Of a stretch of 64,000 bases of DNA, positions 9,097 through 18,111 are shown one piece after another. The stretch spans positions 22,597-86,596 of the forward strand of contig SCVJ01000021.1 in assembly GCA_004322425.1 (NCBI GenBank), in the 5' to 3' direction. The DNA comes from Chitinophagaceae bacterium (GTDB lineage Bacteria; Bacteroidota; Bacteroidia; Chitinophagales; Chitinophagaceae). How positions within the stretch are numbered: position 1 is the first letter of the stretch; the number at the start of each line of letters is the position of its first letter. Below the pieces are notes generated by a model. The model did not search any database, was not told where the DNA came from, and saw nothing but the letters and a program-made list of their open reading frames with translations. Both the position numbers and the translations under genes were made by a program.

Positions 9097-9444
9097 ATGG
9101 CAATTAAGATAACCGAAGAATGTATCAACTGCGGCGCTTGCGAACCGGAATGTCCCAATAATGCAATTTATGAAGGTGGAGTAGAATGGGCTATTGCGGA
9201 TGGAACAACGGTAAAAGGGCAAGTGATTTTAATGGATGGAAGTAGTATTGATTCAGATCAAAAGAATTCACCCATTGCATCTGATGTGTATTACATTTCG
9301 CCAAACAAATGTACCGAGTGCCAAGGTTTTCACGAAGAACCGCAATGTGCAGCTGTTTGCCCAGTTGACTGTTGTATTCCAGATGAATTGTATAAAGAAA
9401 CCGTGGATGATTTAATGGCAAAAAAGGATAAACTTCATATTTAA
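9097..9444 (+). CDS. 4Fe-4S dicluster ferredoxin
   Basis: 115 aa small cytosolic electron carrier. Cluster 1 ligands are C9, C12, C15 and C19 (CINCGACEPECP). The second cluster uses the Cys-rich segment NKCTECQGFHEEPQCAAVCPVDCC, here including an extra Cys. A roughly 45-residue insert between the motifs (WAIADGTTVKGQV) is typical of the Bacteroidota ferredoxin encoded next to the LuxC-like reductase. It ends before a strong terminator, so it is transcribed alone. Confidence 0.93.
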   Translation: MAIKITEECINCGACEPECPNNAIYEGGVEWAIADGTTVKGQVILMDGSSIDSDQKNSPIASDVYYISPNKCTECQGFHEEPQCAAVCPVDCCIPDELYKETVDDLMAKKDKLHI

Positions 9445-9476
9445 TACCATATTCGAATAAGCTATTTTGAAATTTA

Positions 9477-9510
9477 AAAGGTGAAAGAGTTTTTCTTTCA
9501 CCTTTATTTT
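9477..9510 (+). terminator. Intrinsic terminator after the ferredoxin gene
   Basis: A perfect 11-bp inverted repeat (AAAGGTGAAAG / CTTTCACCTTT) with a 7-nt loop, followed by a T-rich tail. Confidence 0.85.
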
Positions 9511-9571
9511 TGAATACTTGTTCCAATTTGTAAACTATTTTTAGAATATTTGCTATCGAATTCTAATCAAG

Positions 9572-10549
9572 ATGAAAAAAAATATTGCACTTGTTACCGG
9601 TGGTTTTTCTTCAGAAGCTGTGATATCGTATAGGTCAGCCGTTACTATTGAAAATAATATTGACCAAGAAAAATTCAATGTTTATAAAATTGACATTAAT
9701 CTTCAAGGTTGGTTTTATCAAATTGCTGGGGGAGAAAAAATTGAAATCAACAAAAATGATTTTTCCTTGCAAATGGAGAGTGAGAAAATAAAATTTGATG
9801 CTGTTTTTATTGGCATGCACGGAACTCCGGGAGAAGACGGAAAATTGCAAGGGTATTTTGATACTTTAAAAATTCCATATTCTAGCTGCGATGCCACAAC
9901 TTCTGCTATTACTTTCAACAAACGATTTACGGTTGCGGTAGCGGCTTTGAGTGGAATTCATGTAGCAAAGTCGGTTCATATTTATCAACAAACAAAGTTT
10001 GAAGCTTTACAAATTAGTCAACAATTGACATTCCCCGTTTTTGTAAAACCAAGCAATGGCGGAAGTAGTATTGGTATGAGTAAAGTGTACGAATCAACAG
10101 AGTTAGAGTCGGCCATTTTGAAAGCATTTGAAGAAGACAATCAAGTGTTGATTGAAGAGATGGTAGTGGGAAGAGAATTTACGGTTGGTGTTTTTCAAAC
10201 GAATGGTAATATTGTTGTATTGCCGATAACCGAAGTAAAAACTGATAAAGATTTTTTTGACTTTGAAGCAAAATATGAAGGGGCTTCTACAGAAATTACA
10301 CCAGCAGAAATAGAAGAAACCGTGGCCGCAAAAATTAGAGAAGAGGCAAAAAAGATATATACTATTTTTAATTGTCGAGGTGTTGTGCGAATTGATTTTA
10401 TTTATAGTGAAATGGAACAAGTGCCGTATATGCTGGAAATAAATACTATTCCCGGGCAAAGTGATGCCAGCATTGTTCCTATGCAAGTAAAAGCAATGGG
10501 TTGGAGTTTGAAAGAGTTTTATTCAAAACTTATTGACGAGTGTTTTTAA
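9572..10549 (+). CDS. ddl: D-alanine--D-alanine ligase
   Basis: ATP-grasp enzyme joining two D-Ala for peptidoglycan precursors. 325 aa, matching the family. N-terminal domain VTGGFSSEAVISYRSA; FIGMHGTPGEDGKLQGYFDTLKIPYSS matches the Ddl substrate region; FPVFVKPSNGGSSIGM and IEEMVVGREFTVGV are ATP-grasp strands; LEINTIPGQSDASIVP holds the Mg-binding Asn and the C-terminal substrate loop. It leads a short run of genes (PASTA protein, rhodanese) on the same strand. Confidence 0.95.
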   Translation: MKKNIALVTGGFSSEAVISYRSAVTIENNIDQEKFNVYKIDINLQGWFYQIAGGEKIEINKNDFSLQMESEKIKFDAVFIGMHGTPGEDGKLQGYFDTLKIPYSSCDATTSAITFNKRFTVAVAALSGIHVAKSVHIYQQTKFEALQISQQLTFPVFVKPSNGGSSIGMSKVYESTELESAILKAFEEDNQVLIEEMVVGREFTVGVFQTNGNIVVLPITEVKTDKDFFDFEAKYEGASTEITPAEIEETVAAKIREEAKKIYTIFNCRGVVRIDFIYSEMEQVPYMLEINTIPGQSDASIVPMQVKAMGWSLKEFYSKLIDECF

Positions 10550-10589
10550 GCACAATTACTAATAACAAAAATTAACGATTGCATATTTT

Positions 10590-11387
10590 ATGTTTGAATT
10601 TATTACCAAAAGATCACTTTTTATAAATATTGTTGGAGGGTTTTGCTTGGTTGTATTTTTTTTATTTTTACTCTATACATTTTTAGGTCCCATTACCAGA
10701 CACGGAAAAACTATTACAGTGCCCAATGTGCAGGGTAAAAATATTGAAGAAGCAACTGAAATATTAAGTAGTGAAGGATTTGATGTAGAAATTCAGGATT
10801 CGATTTTTACTGATACCGCATCAAAAGGAGTTGTTTTAAAACAAATTCCTGAAGGCGATGCAATCGTAAAAATTTATAGAAAAATTTACTTAACCGTAAA
10901 TAGCCAATTACCTCCATTTGTCGAAATGCCAAATTTGATTGGATTCAGTATCAGAAATGCGGAAATGCAACTAAAAAATCTGGGAATTAAAGTAAATGAT
11001 ACAATTTATAAACCTGATTTTGCCAAAAATGCTGTACTCGAACAACTACATAAAGGGGTAAAAATAAATCCAGGAGAAAAAATTCAACAGGGTAGTGGCG
11101 TTACTTTGGTATTGGGTGATGGACTCGGCAATCTTGCATTTTCAGTTCCCAGTTTAATTGGTAAATCGTTTGGGGATGCTAAATTATTTTTAGAATCGTA
11201 TGGCTTAAATATTTTTTCCATTATTCTCGATGCTGGTATAAAAGATACTGCTGCTGCTTTTATTTATTGGCAAAGCCCTTCTCCAGTTGATGAGTCAGGA
11301 ATTCCAAATAAAATTCGGCAAGGGCAAACTTTAGATGTGAGGTTGAGTATGGAGAGGCCTACAATTGACACAATTCAAAATAATTAA
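10590..11387 (+). CDS. Membrane-anchored PASTA-domain protein
   Basis: 265 aa: one N-terminal transmembrane helix (residues 12-33) then three PASTA repeats outside the cytoplasm, starting near TVPNVQGKNIEEA (46), VEMPNLIGFSIRNAEMQL (112) and FSVPSLIGKSFGDAKLFL (186). PASTA modules bind peptidoglycan or muropeptides in other proteins. There is no kinase or transpeptidase domain, so this is a stand-alone sensor or scaffold. Its place 40 nt after ddl supports a cell-wall role. Confidence 0.87.
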   Translation: MFEFITKRSLFINIVGGFCLVVFFLFLLYTFLGPITRHGKTITVPNVQGKNIEEATEILSSEGFDVEIQDSIFTDTASKGVVLKQIPEGDAIVKIYRKIYLTVNSQLPPFVEMPNLIGFSIRNAEMQLKNLGIKVNDTIYKPDFAKNAVLEQLHKGVKINPGEKIQQGSGVTLVLGDGLGNLAFSVPSLIGKSFGDAKLFLESYGLNIFSIILDAGIKDTAAAFIYWQSPSPVDESGIPNKIRQGQTLDVRLSMERPTIDTIQNN

Positions 11388-11391
11388 ATTA

Positions 11392-11700
11392 ATGAAGAAT
11401 ATTACTGTAGAAGAGTTAAAAGAAAAGATGGACAGTGGAAATAAAGTTCATCTTATTGACGTTCGTGAGCCACAGGAATATGCCGAACATAATATTGGTG
11501 CACAATTGATTCCGCTTGGCAAAATTCAAAGTATGCAAATTGATGAAATTGAGAATCTAAAAGAGGAAGAAATAATTCTTCATTGTCGTAGTGGAGTACG
11601 CAGCGTTACAGCTGCTCTCTTTTTGGAAATGCAAGGATTCAAAAATGTAATTAATGTAACCGGTGGCATTCAAGCTTGGAAGGAAAAGTTTGAAAAATAA
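11392..11700 (+). CDS. Rhodanese-like domain protein
   Basis: 102 aa single rhodanese domain, a likely sulfurtransferase. LIDVREPQEYAEHNI is the CH2A motif and LHCRSGVRS holds the active-site Cys of the persulfide loop; VINVTGGIQAWK is the C-terminal signature. I start at ATG 11392, after the stop of the PASTA gene. The frame also opens at TTG 11365, which would overlap that gene by 23 nt. The substrate is unknown. Confidence 0.88.
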   Translation: MKNITVEELKEKMDSGNKVHLIDVREPQEYAEHNIGAQLIPLGKIQSMQIDEIENLKEEEIILHCRSGVRSVTAALFLEMQGFKNVINVTGGIQAWKEKFEK

Positions 11701-11716
11701 TTTTTTTGAGATCCAA

Positions 11717-13873
11717 CTACAACTTAATATTTAAAGCAATCAAAAAATTCCTTCCGGCCATTGGGTAATAATAATTTTCTGTGGTAAGTTCCTGATTATA
11801 TAAATAGCTGAATGTGTATCCATTCGGTTCATACAAGTTATTAAAAATATTGTTGGCTTGCAAAATGATAGACGCATTTTTAATGCGACTAAAAGTAAGA
11901 GAATAATGCAGTTGCATATCTTGTAAATAATATTCGTTTAATTTTCGGTTTTCATTTTGGGTATTATCCAAATATTGTTTGGATACATATTTACTTAACA
12001 AATTGATAGCTAGTTTTTTTGAAAGTAAAAATTCGAAAGTAGCACCTGCTATACAATTTGGAGAAAATCCGATATCGGGTAATTGGTAAGTCGTAGTTTG
12101 CTGTCCTCCATTATCATAGTCATCAATATATTCTGTAAAATCCAAAATTTTGTTACGGCTTAAAGTAATATTGGCAGAAGCATGAATTTTTGAATGAATA
12201 GCAACTGCGCCTTCTATTTCAATACCCGTTCTATAACTTGATGGAATATTTGTTCGGGTATAAGCACCAACGTCATTTATTTTTCCAGTGAGCACTAATT
12301 GATCTTTATAGTGCATAAAATAACCAGTTGCCTTCCAGCTATATTTTGACTTTTTATTTTCAACACTCAATTCAAAATCATTCAACTTTTCTTGTTTTGG
12401 AATTTGATTGGAGTTGGCTTCAAAGTCTTCACGATTTGGTTCTTTCTGCCCACGGCTAAATGAAAAGTAAGTAAGCCAATCATTCTTGGAAAAAGTTATT
12501 CCTGCTTTGGGGTTGAAAAATTTATAATTTGAAGCAATATTCAAATTTGGATTATTTCTAAAACCGTTGATTTTATAATCTACACTTCTGAACTGAAGAT
12601 CATAAAATAATGAAACATGGTTGCTGATTTTTGTTTGCTCTTTTAAGTAAATTGTAAAGTCTTTTTTTACAGCATCGAGATCATACCATTTTGCGGGTAA
12701 CGACAAACCATTCTTTGCCCAAACTACTTCTCCAAAATGATTTCCAAGATAGTTATTCCATCCACCTCCAAATGTAAATTGCGAGTTAGAGGTTTTGTAA
12801 TTGAGCGAAAAAATATTTCCATAAAAATCATTATCCAGCCAAAGTTGACGAATAATATCAGAGTGAGTGATGGGGTTGCCTCCAAAAATTGGTTCTGTTA
12901 TTCCATAATCGGAAAAGGCTTTGTTGGATTTATACTGTTCATAATATCCACTTCCTTTTACATAAAATAGAGTGGAGTTGAACTCAACTCTATTGCCAAG
13001 AAATGCATTATAAAATAACTGAAAATGATTTTGCAAATAGTTATCAGTTTCATTGTCATAAGGATCAAAAGGGCGTTCCGTTCCAGCATAATTAATTTTA
13101 CGATTCTTTTTCAAATCCAACTCGGAAACACCATACCAAGCTTGATACGTTTTTTCTTTTCCTGAAAAAACATTAAATCTCAAAGAAGATTTTTTTGAAA
13201 AGTATGCAGTTGAAAAATAAAAAGATTGTAAATCACTTGATGCACGATCAATATAGCCATCACTACTAATTTTTGAAATTCGGAAATCTGTTGTAAAATG
13301 ATTTCCAATTAAACCACTTCCAATTTTGATGGTATTTTTTAAACTGTTGAAAGAACCAAGACTATTGTGTAATTGAGCATAAGGGCTGATGTTAGCCTCA
13401 TTCGTGCTAATATTAATACTTGCCCCAAAAGCACCAGTTCCATTGGAAGAAGTTCCTACGCCTCGCTGAATTTGAATGCTGCTGACAGATGATGAAAAAT
13501 CAGGAAGATCAACAAAAAATGTTCCTTGGCTTTCAGCATCATTAAAAGGAACTCCATTTAAAGTAACATTGATGCGAGTAGCATCGGTACCTCTAATACG
13601 AATGCCTGTATAACCAATTCCATTGCCAGCATCGGAGTGCACAATAACAGAAGGTGTTTGCTGTAATAAAAAAGGAAGATCTTGTCCTAAATTAATTTTC
13701 TCAATCTCCTTTTTTGAAATATTTGTTTTTGTAAATGGAGAAAATTCGCTGGCTCGAACAGCTTTCACTTCTATGGGTTCCAATAATAAAAAACTATCCT
13801 TTTGATGTTTTTCTTGTTGACTGTTTGCTGTTAACGTTACTAAAATTGCAATTGCAATACAAATTGTTTTCAT
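11717..13873 (-). CDS. TonB-dependent outer-membrane receptor, probably for thiamine or a precursor
   Basis: 718 aa. A signal peptide (ICIAIAILVTLTANSQ) is followed by a plug domain (TNISKKEIEKINLGQDLPF, IRIRGTDATRINVTLNGVPFND, GVGTSSNGTGAFGASINI) and a 22-strand type beta-barrel ending in an aromatic-rich strand (NYYYPMAGRNFLIALNIKL). Such receptors take up scarce ligands using TonB/ExbB energy. A TPP riboswitch lies in the leader (13936-14020), so the ligand is very likely thiamine or one of its precursors. This matches known TPP-regulated receptors in Bacteroidota. It converges with the rhodanese gene. Confidence 0.93.
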   Translation of the reverse strand: MKTICIAIAILVTLTANSQQEKHQKDSFLLLEPIEVKAVRASEFSPFTKTNISKKEIEKINLGQDLPFLLQQTPSVIVHSDAGNGIGYTGIRIRGTDATRINVTLNGVPFNDAESQGTFFVDLPDFSSSVSSIQIQRGVGTSSNGTGAFGASINISTNEANISPYAQLHNSLGSFNSLKNTIKIGSGLIGNHFTTDFRISKISSDGYIDRASSDLQSFYFSTAYFSKKSSLRFNVFSGKEKTYQAWYGVSELDLKKNRKINYAGTERPFDPYDNETDNYLQNHFQLFYNAFLGNRVEFNSTLFYVKGSGYYEQYKSNKAFSDYGITEPIFGGNPITHSDIIRQLWLDNDFYGNIFSLNYKTSNSQFTFGGGWNNYLGNHFGEVVWAKNGLSLPAKWYDLDAVKKDFTIYLKEQTKISNHVSLFYDLQFRSVDYKINGFRNNPNLNIASNYKFFNPKAGITFSKNDWLTYFSFSRGQKEPNREDFEANSNQIPKQEKLNDFELSVENKKSKYSWKATGYFMHYKDQLVLTGKINDVGAYTRTNIPSSYRTGIEIEGAVAIHSKIHASANITLSRNKILDFTEYIDDYDNGGQQTTTYQLPDIGFSPNCIAGATFEFLLSKKLAINLLSKYVSKQYLDNTQNENRKLNEYYLQDMQLHYSLTFSRIKNASIILQANNIFNNLYEPNGYTFSYLYNQELTTENYYYPMAGRNFLIALNIKL

Positions 13874-13935
13874 AATAAAAAATTAACAAAAATAAAACAG
13901 GATGCATTGCAGGAAGGAAAAATCCAAATAAGTAT

Positions 13936-14020
13936 TACACCTTCCCTGCGCAGGCATTACCCTGATCAGGTTCTACGGGTTTTTCTCAGTCCCAAAAAAT
14001 ATTTCGGAACACCCCGGGAA
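13936..14020 (-). promoter_or_regulatory. TPP riboswitch (THI element)
   Basis: Read on the minus strand the region has the conserved THI-box blocks in order: CCCGGGGTG, GGGACTGAGA, ACCCGTAGAACCTGATC and GGGTAATGCCTGCGCAGGGAA. These match the aptamer's P2/P3/P4/P5 core that binds thiamine pyrophosphate. It sits about 63 nt before the receptor start codon, so control is likely by terminator or start-site sequestration when TPP is abundant. A near-consensus -7 box (TACTTTCG, one mismatch) lies at 14038-14045 on the same strand. Confidence 0.95.
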
Positions 14021-14094
14021 TTTCTGAATATCAATAGCGAAAGTAATGATTTTAATTATATTCGGTAATTTGCAGTTACCCTTAAATTAGTTGT

Positions 14095-14820
14095 ATGAAA
14101 AAAATATTTTTACTGAGCTTCTTATTTTTATTTTTTGGTTTTTGTTCTTGTGCTCAAGATTTTGAAAAAAACCAAATAGAAAAAAAGCAATTAATAAAAG
14201 CAGTTAATGCAATTAATATTTCAAGTTCTTTTGAACTGTATATTTCCCAAGGCACAGAAGAATTAGTTACGGTGAGTGCATCAAAGCAAGAATTTGTAGA
14301 TAATATTGTGATTAAAGTAGAAAATGGAGAACTAATAATTCGTTATGATAAAAGCAACCGTTTTTGGAAAGGATGGAATACGGATAGGTTGAAGTTAAAA
14401 GCATTTGTAAGTATAAAAAATTTGGAGAAACTTATTGCCAGTGGCGCTTCGGAAGTATATTTTGAAGAAGGTATTTCTGGAGATAATTTGACAATCAATC
14501 TTTCTGGTGCCAGTAGTTTAAAAGGAAAACTCAATGCAAAAAAATTAATTGTCCATGTAAGTGGGGCATCAAATATGGCATTGCAAGGAGTGGTGACGAA
14601 TTTAATAGTAGATGCCAGTGGCGCTAGTGATTTTAAAGGGTATAATTTAGTAACGGATTATTGTAATACTAAAACCTCTGGTGCTTCTTCGGCAAATATT
14701 AATGTAAATAAAGAATTAAACGCTACAGCGAGTGGTGCTAGCAGTATAAATTATAAGGGATCTGGTTTAATTAGAGATATACGAACAAGTGGTGCCAGTA
14801 CAATTTCACGAAAATCTTAA
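14095..14820 (+). CDS. GIN-domain (DUF2807) secreted beta-solenoid protein
   Basis: 241 aa. A signal peptide or lipoprotein leader (FLLSFLFLFFGFCSCAQ) is followed by a beta-rich domain with repeated SGAS turns (residues 116, 136, 152, 170, 196, 213, 233). This is the pattern of 'putative autotransporter adhesin, head GIN domain' proteins common in Bacteroidota. Function is unknown; the fold suggests an envelope or surface role. The gene diverges from the TPP-regulated receptor and ends before a bidirectional terminator. Confidence 0.87.
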   Translation: MKKIFLLSFLFLFFGFCSCAQDFEKNQIEKKQLIKAVNAINISSSFELYISQGTEELVTVSASKQEFVDNIVIKVENGELIIRYDKSNRFWKGWNTDRLKLKAFVSIKNLEKLIASGASEVYFEEGISGDNLTINLSGASSLKGKLNAKKLIVHVSGASNMALQGVVTNLIVDASGASDFKGYNLVTDYCNTKTSGASSANINVNKELNATASGASSINYKGSGLIRDIRTSGASTISRKS

Positions 14821-14835
14821 AATTCCTAAAAAAGT

Positions 14836-14861
14836 AAAAGGTTCCGTAAGGAACCTTTTTT
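14836..14861. terminator. Bidirectional terminator between DUF2807 and tRNA-fMet
   Basis: A 10-bp inverted repeat (AAAAGGTTCC / GGAACCTTTT) with a GTAA loop, flanked by A and T runs on both sides. It can serve the plus-strand DUF2807 gene and the minus-strand tRNA. Confidence 0.8.
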
Positions 14862-14862
14862 G

Positions 14863-14934
<72 letters not shown>

Positions 14935-14989
14935 ATTTGGGTTGCAAAGATAACCTCAACCCTAATTCTATCCAAGAAATTTTATCAAT

Positions 14990-14997
14990 TACCTTTG
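14990..14997 (+). promoter_or_regulatory. -7 box for era
   Basis: TACCTTTG matches TAnnTTTG, 10 nt before the era ATG, giving a very short 5' leader. No clear -33 element is seen. Confidence 0.4.
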
Positions 14998-15007
14998 CCG
15001 AAATTTT

Positions 15008-15877
15008 ATGAAAGTTGGATTTGTAAATATTTTCGGTAAACCAAACGCTGGTAAGAGTACATTATTGAATGCATTGATGGGGGAGAAGTTGGCAATTGTC
15101 TCTTCAAAAGTGCAAACTACACGCCATCGTATCAAAGGGATTCTTACAGAAAAGGAGTATCAAATTGTATTTTCCGATACACCGGGAATAATGGAACCGA
15201 AATATAAACTGCATGAAAAAATGTTGCAAGCAGTTCATCGTTCTTTGGAGGACGCTGATATAGCTTTATTGATAGTGGATGTAAATGAAAATTGGCAGGA
15301 ATGCGATACAACGTTTAGGGCATTAAAGTTAAAAAAGCCAGCCATTGTTATTGTCAATAAAATTGATGCAGCCAGTGAGAGTAAAAATAAAGAAGCGGTA
15401 GATTTTTTTGAGGCACAACCCTATTGTAAAAAAGTAGTAAAAATTTCTGCGAGAAGTGGAATAAATAAAAAGAAATTTATTTCTACTCTGTTGGAGTTTT
15501 TGCCCGAAGGAGAACCCTTTTTTATTAATGATGATCTTAGCGATTTGCCTACAAAATTTTTTGCAGGTGAATTGATTCGGGAAAAAATTTATGAATTTCT
15601 TCAAGACGAAATTCCTTATCAAGCAACCGTTTTAGTAACGGAGTATAGTGAAAAGGCAAGTCTGGTAAAGATTTCAGCTGACATAATTGTTCAAAGAGAA
15701 TCGCAGAAGGCCATCCTAATCGGTGATAAAGGAAGTATGATTAAAAAATTGGGAACCGAATCGAGAAAGACAATTGAAGCATTTCTGCAACAAAAAATAT
15801 TTTTAGAACTGTTTGTAAAAGTTCGACCAAAGTGGAGAGATAATGAGCAGTTTTTGAAAGAATACGGATACCATTAA
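15008..15877 (+). CDS. era: GTPase Era
   Basis: Ribosome-associated GTPase that binds 16S rRNA near the 3' end during 30S maturation. 289 aa. G1 is GKPNAGKST (residues 10-18), G2 falls in TTRHRIKG, G3 is DTPG and G4 is NKID. A C-terminal KH domain contains VQRESQKAILIGDKGSMIKKLG. Start is the ATG directly before the G domain. With der it makes two ribosome-assembly GTPases within 3 kb. Confidence 0.96.
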   Translation: MKVGFVNIFGKPNAGKSTLLNALMGEKLAIVSSKVQTTRHRIKGILTEKEYQIVFSDTPGIMEPKYKLHEKMLQAVHRSLEDADIALLIVDVNENWQECDTTFRALKLKKPAIVIVNKIDAASESKNKEAVDFFEAQPYCKKVVKISARSGINKKKFISTLLEFLPEGEPFFINDDLSDLPTKFFAGELIREKIYEFLQDEIPYQATVLVTEYSEKASLVKISADIIVQRESQKAILIGDKGSMIKKLGTESRKTIEAFLQQKIFLELFVKVRPKWRDNEQFLKEYGYH

Positions 15878-15916
15878 TTGGCAAGTGTTGAATTATAAGG
15901 CAATAAAATTCAGAGC

Positions 15917-16648
15917 ATGAAATTTTTATTTTTGATAACATTCATTATGGGGGTTCAATTATTTGCAGATGGGCAAGTATCATTGGAACAGGGAGCCGGT
16001 GGGCAAACCAAGGATGGGGCACTGATTGTTTACGGAGCTAATAATTTTAATTACTCAATACCGTACGAAAAAATAAAAGGGAGTCCGTTTTGGCAAAGTC
16101 AATGGAATAGAGCAATTTTTTATGATTGGCGCGATTCTTTGATTGGTACGTATCCAGCGAAAATAAATTTTGCAACGCAAGAGGTTTATTATATCAGTAA
16201 AAATGGCGAGGAGTTGTCTGCCATTCAAGGCTTAATTAATAAAGTTACTTTCTTAAAAGGTGAAGCGGATGATCAAGTGCTGTCGATATTTATAAATGAT
16301 ATCGGAGAAGTTAAGAAAAAAGCAAATTGTCAACATTGCTATGTTCAAGAAATGAATGAGGGAAATGTGAAGTTGATGAAGAGCACGTCTCGATTACTTA
16401 AAGTGGGAGATTCACTTTTCGGAACGCAGAAACGATATTATTTTGCTGATGAATTGGAATATTTTTTGCAAGTAGAGGACAAAATTTATCGCATAAAAAA
16501 ACTAGACAAGGAAACCGTACTTTCTCTTTTGCCGACCGCTATTAGCTATGAGGCTTGGATTAAGGAAAAGGGACTTAGGTTTAGAAAAGAATCAGAGTTT
16601 ATTGATTTTATCAATCATTACAATACAACCAGGCGAAAAGGAGAGTAG
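15917..16648 (+). CDS. Hypothetical secreted protein
   Basis: 243 aa with a signal peptide (FLFLITFIMGVQLFADGQ). The mature part has a predicted mixed alpha/beta composition with a CQHC motif near residue 131 that might be redox active or bind metal. It lies between era and der on the same strand (39 and 37 nt gaps), so it is probably co-transcribed with them. I do not recognise a named domain. Confidence 0.75.
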   Translation: MKFLFLITFIMGVQLFADGQVSLEQGAGGQTKDGALIVYGANNFNYSIPYEKIKGSPFWQSQWNRAIFYDWRDSLIGTYPAKINFATQEVYYISKNGEELSAIQGLINKVTFLKGEADDQVLSIFINDIGEVKKKANCQHCYVQEMNEGNVKLMKSTSRLLKVGDSLFGTQKRYYFADELEYFLQVEDKIYRIKKLDKETVLSLLPTAISYEAWIKEKGLRFRKESEFIDFINHYNTTRRKGE

Positions 16649-16685
16649 CTTGTTTTTGAATAACAAAAAATAAAAAAGTATAGAA

Positions 16686-17996
16686 ATGGGATTTACAGTG
16701 GCAATAACCGGAAGACCGAATGTGGGCAAAAGCACTCTATTTAATCGTTTGCTGGAGCAGCGTAAAGCAATCGTAGATGATGTAAGTGGGGTTACACGAG
16801 ATCGTCAATATGGAGTAGCAGATTGGAACGGCAAAAATTTTAATGTAATTGATACTGGTGGTTTTGTTCCTAATAGCGATGATATATTTGAACGAGAGAT
16901 TCGTAAGCAAGTAATAATTGCTATGGAAGAGGCTAATGCCATAATTTTTATGGTTGATGTAGTAACCGGAATTACACTTCTCGATGATGCGATGGCAGCT
17001 CTGCTTCGAAGAAGTTCAAAACCAGTTTTTTTAGTAGTCAACAAAGTAGATAATAATGAAAGATACTTATCAGCTTCTGAATTTTATAGCCTAGGATTTG
17101 AAAAAATATTCAATATCGCATCTATTAGCGGAAGTGGCACAGGAGAATTATTAGACGCGATTTGCGAATTAATTCCAGCAAAGGAATCTGAAGATGGTGA
17201 AGAAAGTGAATTGCCAAAGTTCGCAATTATTGGTCAGCCTAATGTAGGTAAATCATCTTTGCTCAATGCATTAATTGGCGAGGAGCGGACGATTGTGAGC
17301 GACATTGCAGGAACAACAAGAGATACAATTCATACACATTACAAAATGTATCAAAAGGAATTTATTTTGATTGATACTGCCGGAATTAGAAAAAAAACAA
17401 AAGTACACGAAGACCTTGAATTCTATTCTGTCATTCGAGCAATAAAAGCTTTAGATGAATCGGATGTGTGTTTATTGATGATTGATGCCGCCAAAGGAAT
17501 TTCAGCACAAGACATCAGTATTTTTAGTTTAGCCACAAGAAAGGGAAAGGGTGTTGTAGTACTGGTAAACAAATGGGATGTTGTTGAAAAGGAAACTAAT
17601 ACTGCTCGCGACTATGAAGCAAATTTAAAAAAGAGATTGGCTCCTTTTACCGATGTGCCCGTTCTTTTCATTTCCGTAGTAGAAAAAACAAGAATCTTTA
17701 AGGTTATTGAAATAGCATTAGAGGTGTATGAAAATAGACAAAGAAAAGTGGCTACTCGAGAGTTGAACGATGTACTACTAAAAGCGATAGCATCCTACAA
17801 TCCGCCAGTTGTAAGAGGTCATCCGGTAAAAATAAAATACATCACTCAACTACCAACACATGTGCCGTCATTTGCATTTTTCTGTAATTTTCCTGACGAT
17901 GTTAAAGAGCCTTATAAGAACTATTTGGAAAAACAACTCCGACAAAATTTTAGTTTCAATGGAGTACCGGTTCGACTATTTTTCAGAAAGAAATGA
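16686..17996 (+). CDS. der: GTPase Der (EngA)
   Basis: Essential GTPase for 50S subunit assembly, with two G domains in tandem and a C-terminal KH-like domain. 436 aa. Domain 1 starts GRPNVGKST (8-16) with DTGG and NKVD; domain 2 starts GQPNVGKSS with DTAG and NKWD. The end, FSFNGVPVRLFFRKK, is the conserved tail. Confidence 0.97.
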   Translation: MGFTVAITGRPNVGKSTLFNRLLEQRKAIVDDVSGVTRDRQYGVADWNGKNFNVIDTGGFVPNSDDIFEREIRKQVIIAMEEANAIIFMVDVVTGITLLDDAMAALLRRSSKPVFLVVNKVDNNERYLSASEFYSLGFEKIFNIASISGSGTGELLDAICELIPAKESEDGEESELPKFAIIGQPNVGKSSLLNALIGEERTIVSDIAGTTRDTIHTHYKMYQKEFILIDTAGIRKKTKVHEDLEFYSVIRAIKALDESDVCLLMIDAAKGISAQDISIFSLATRKGKGVVVLVNKWDVVEKETNTARDYEANLKKRLAPFTDVPVLFISVVEKTRIFKVIEIALEVYENRQRKVATRELNDVLLKAIASYNPPVVRGHPVKIKYITQLPTHVPSFAFFCNFPDDVKEPYKNYLEKQLRQNFSFNGVPVRLFFRKK

Positions 17997-18042
17997 CGTA
18001 CAAACTGTTGTTAGTAAAAAATTGTAAAAAAGTGCTTCAAAT

Positions 18043-18073
18043 TTTGGCAAATATATTCTTACCCCTATATTTG
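18043..18073 (+). promoter_or_regulatory. Consensus Bacteroidota promoter for the small lipoprotein gene
   Basis: TTTG at 18043-18046 and TATATTTG at 18066-18073 are separated by 19 nt, matching the -33/-7 consensus. The start codon at 18112 leaves a leader of about 33 nt. This is the clearest promoter in the window. Confidence 0.7.
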
Positions 18074-18111
18074 CATAGAATTTTAATAACTAACTAAAAA
18101 AACAAAGTAAA

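Noticed and set aside
10103..10486. A 127-codon open frame on the minus strand
   Set aside because: It lies entirely inside ddl on the other strand, with a Phe/Asn/His-rich composition typical of an antisense frame; ddl is clearly the real gene.
14430..14810. Repeated AGTGG(T/C)GC(T/C)AG-like units, considered as a DNA repeat or CRISPR-like array
   Set aside because: They encode the SGAS turns of the GIN-domain beta-solenoid at irregular spacing, so they are protein-level repeats.
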